DNA of 64,000 nucleotides, taken from Levilinea saccharolytica (GTDB lineage Bacteria > Chloroflexota > Anaerolineae > Anaerolineales > Anaerolineaceae). Positions 62,962 through 64,000 of the stretch are shown piece after piece. The notes under the pieces were generated by a model, which made no database searches, was not told where the DNA came from, and saw only the letters and a list, made by a program, of their open reading frames with translations. The translations under genes and the position numbers were made by a program. The DNA lies in contig NZ_LGCM01000028.1 of NCBI RefSeq assembly GCF_001306035.1, forward strand, positions 1-64,000, written 5' to 3'. Within the stretch, counting starts at the first letter, position 1; every line of letters begins with the position of its first letter.

Positions 62962-63650
62962 AGAATCCCCCCGCGAACGATCATTTGCAGGGTAATCATG
63001 AAAAAGCACAGCCACAACGCCCCCCACAAACGCGGGATGCGGCGCGTGGTCTTGATTAAGATGAAATAGACCATATACAGCCCGCCCGCGGCGGCCAAAA
63101 TTCCGTTACCCCAATACACACTCTTGAGCAAATACGACACCTGCCCAAAGTAGTTTTGAATCCCCAAGAACATGGTTCCGGTCCAGAACAGCATGTACGA
63201 AAAGGCATAAAAGCGCACCCCCAAGGGCAGCACCCGCCGCCACAGCACGCTCACAATCAGCCCCACCATCAGCAGCATGGTGATCCCAGGCAGACTGATC
63301 AGTTCCACCGCCCCCAGGTCGTTGCTGACCATGGTCACCGACCAGGCCAGCAGCCCGCCCGCCATCCCCCACCAGGCCCGCGTCCGTTCACCCCAGCGGG
63401 TGACCAGCGAACGCTCCAGACAAAAAATAGAAATCGCCAACAAGACCACAATGTACACCAAAACACCGGCACTGCCGCTCAGGTTTTGCACCGGCCGCAT
63501 CATCATCGCCACGGTCAACATGCACAAGTAAAGGATGGCCGCCGCGCCCAACCCGTCAATCAGTTTGCTGCGCAGATCGGTTTGCAGCCGCTGCCGCCAC
63601 GGGGCTGGTGTGACCGCCAGAGTCTCGTCCGTTGGTTGTCCTTCGCTCAT
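62958..63650 (-). CDS. Multi-pass membrane protein of unknown function
   Basis: The 230-residue product has about seven hydrophobic segments after an N-terminal cytoplasmic region (1-30). It has conserved-looking aromatic residues (YFGQVSYLLKSVYWGNGILA). No family is recognised. The ATG at 63650 follows GAGGAGG, a strong ribosome site. The overlapping GTG three bases earlier is less likely. It lies 22 bases after the MFS gene and shares its strand, so they may be co-transcribed. Confidence 0.72.
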   Translation of the reverse strand: MSEGQPTDETLAVTPAPWRQRLQTDLRSKLIDGLGAAAILYLCMLTVAMMMRPVQNLSGSAGVLVYIVVLLAISIFCLERSLVTRWGERTRAWWGMAGGLLAWSVTMVSNDLGAVELISLPGITMLLMVGLIVSVLWRRVLPLGVRFYAFSYMLFWTGTMFLGIQNYFGQVSYLLKSVYWGNGILAAAGGLYMVYFILIKTTRRIPRLWGALWLCFFMITLQMIVRGGIL

Positions 63651-63672
63651 CACGCCTCCTCAAATTCGCCGC

Positions 63673-64000
63673 TCATTGATTTTCTTCCACTTGGGTCAGA
63701 TCCACACCCCCCAGCATCGCCCATCCCAGGATCCCGGCGGCCACAATGATCATGCCGAAGACCCCATAAATCACCCGAAAACCCACCGTATCCGCTAAAA
63801 ATGAAGCCAGCGCCATCGAGATCAAACCGGCAGCAGAGGCGATCGCGTTTAACGCACTGTTCACTCGCCCGCGCTTCAAATCCGTCACCGCCAATTGGAT
63901 CAGGGTCATCAGCACCGACTGGCCCGGCACCAAGAAAAGTCCAATCACAAAGGTCAGCACGATGATCCAGACAAAGGCGGGCGACACGCCGATACCCACC
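63673..64000 (-). CDS. MFS transporter, C-terminal part (cut by window edge)
   Basis: The last 108 residues show three hydrophobic segments (about 9-30, 44-66, 72-94) and the sequence VLTFVIGLFLVPGQSVLMTLIQLAVTD typical of the second MFS half. The N-terminal part lies beyond the window. Substrate unknown. It is followed by the unknown membrane protein with a 22-base gap. Confidence 0.75.
   Translation of the reverse strand, partial: VGIGVSPAFVWIIVLTFVIGLFLVPGQSVLMTLIQLAVTDLKRGRVNSALNAIASAAGLISMALASFLADTVGFRVIYGVFGMIIVAAGILGWAMLGGVDLTQVEENQ

Noticed and set aside
1-64000. CRISPR arrays, insertion sequences, prophage or integrase genes
   Set aside because: Read for spaced direct repeats, terminal inverted repeats and transposase/integrase motifs. 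None was found in this window.

Overview
This window looks like a chromosomal segment of a free-living, GC-rich bacterium. The best guess is Chloroflexota, class Anaerolineae. The inference rests on lipoproteins with Pro/Thr-rich linkers, a T-box on leuS in a GC-rich genome, RNase Y, an actinobacterial/chloroflexal-style GT4, and several apparently leaderless genes; no marker gene allows a firm placement. There are no insertion sequences, prophage genes, CRISPR arrays or rRNA genes. Three tRNA genes are present: Ala-GGC, Ala-CGC and Thr-CGT.

Left part (0-20 kb) is housekeeping. It holds a lipoprotein, a creatininase-family hydrolase, leuS under a T-box leader behind two tandem tRNA-Ala genes, an M24 aminopeptidase, an MFS transporter overlapping a metallo-beta-lactamase-fold hydrolase, and recX-rny. 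A 520-base gap follows that carries signals for an unassigned structured RNA of about 300 nt. Then come malic enzyme, two small membrane proteins, a PfkB sugar kinase with an M20 peptidase, an adenylate cyclase behind a membrane transglutaminase, a PAP2 phosphatase and a YtxH-like protein.

The centre (20-45 kb) is a cell-surface polysaccharide locus. On the minus strand it has a secreted metallopeptidase, a Wzy-type polymerase, a Wzz-type chain-length protein, a Cys-rich lipoprotein, an initiating polyprenyl-phosphate glycosyltransferase, a WecG/TagA/CpsF transferase, three further glycosyltransferases, an asparagine synthase, a Wzx flippase and two tandem O-antigen-ligase/TPR proteins. On the plus strand, divergently, are a bi-domain oxidoreductase, a heparinase II/III-like protein and a WbuB-type GT4. 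The five genes at about 27.9-34.8 kb (GT4, GT4, asnB, GT, wzx) are clearly lower in GC than both flanks and look like an exchanged serotype cassette.

The GT4 gene overlaps the start of a PhoB/PhoR two-component pair. That pair is followed by pstS (behind a four-repeat, 11-bp-period Pho box), pstC, pstA, pstB and phoU, then a CHAD-domain protein (polyphosphate-binding family) and a metallophosphoesterase. So 45-54.5 kb is a phosphate-starvation and phosphate-uptake module.

The right part (54.5-64 kb) has a MoxR ATPase / DUF58 / DUF4129 operon, a VTT-domain membrane protein, uridine kinase, an SLC13-type anion permease, a thymidylate-kinase-like protein, tRNA-Thr, another GT4, an unknown multi-pass membrane protein and the C-terminal end of an MFS transporter cut by the window edge.

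The observations most worth following up are the candidate RNA upstream of recX, the recurrent -10-box-N6/7-ATG (leaderless) starts, the approximately 130-residue insertion in PstA, and the low-GC cassette inside the polysaccharide locus.
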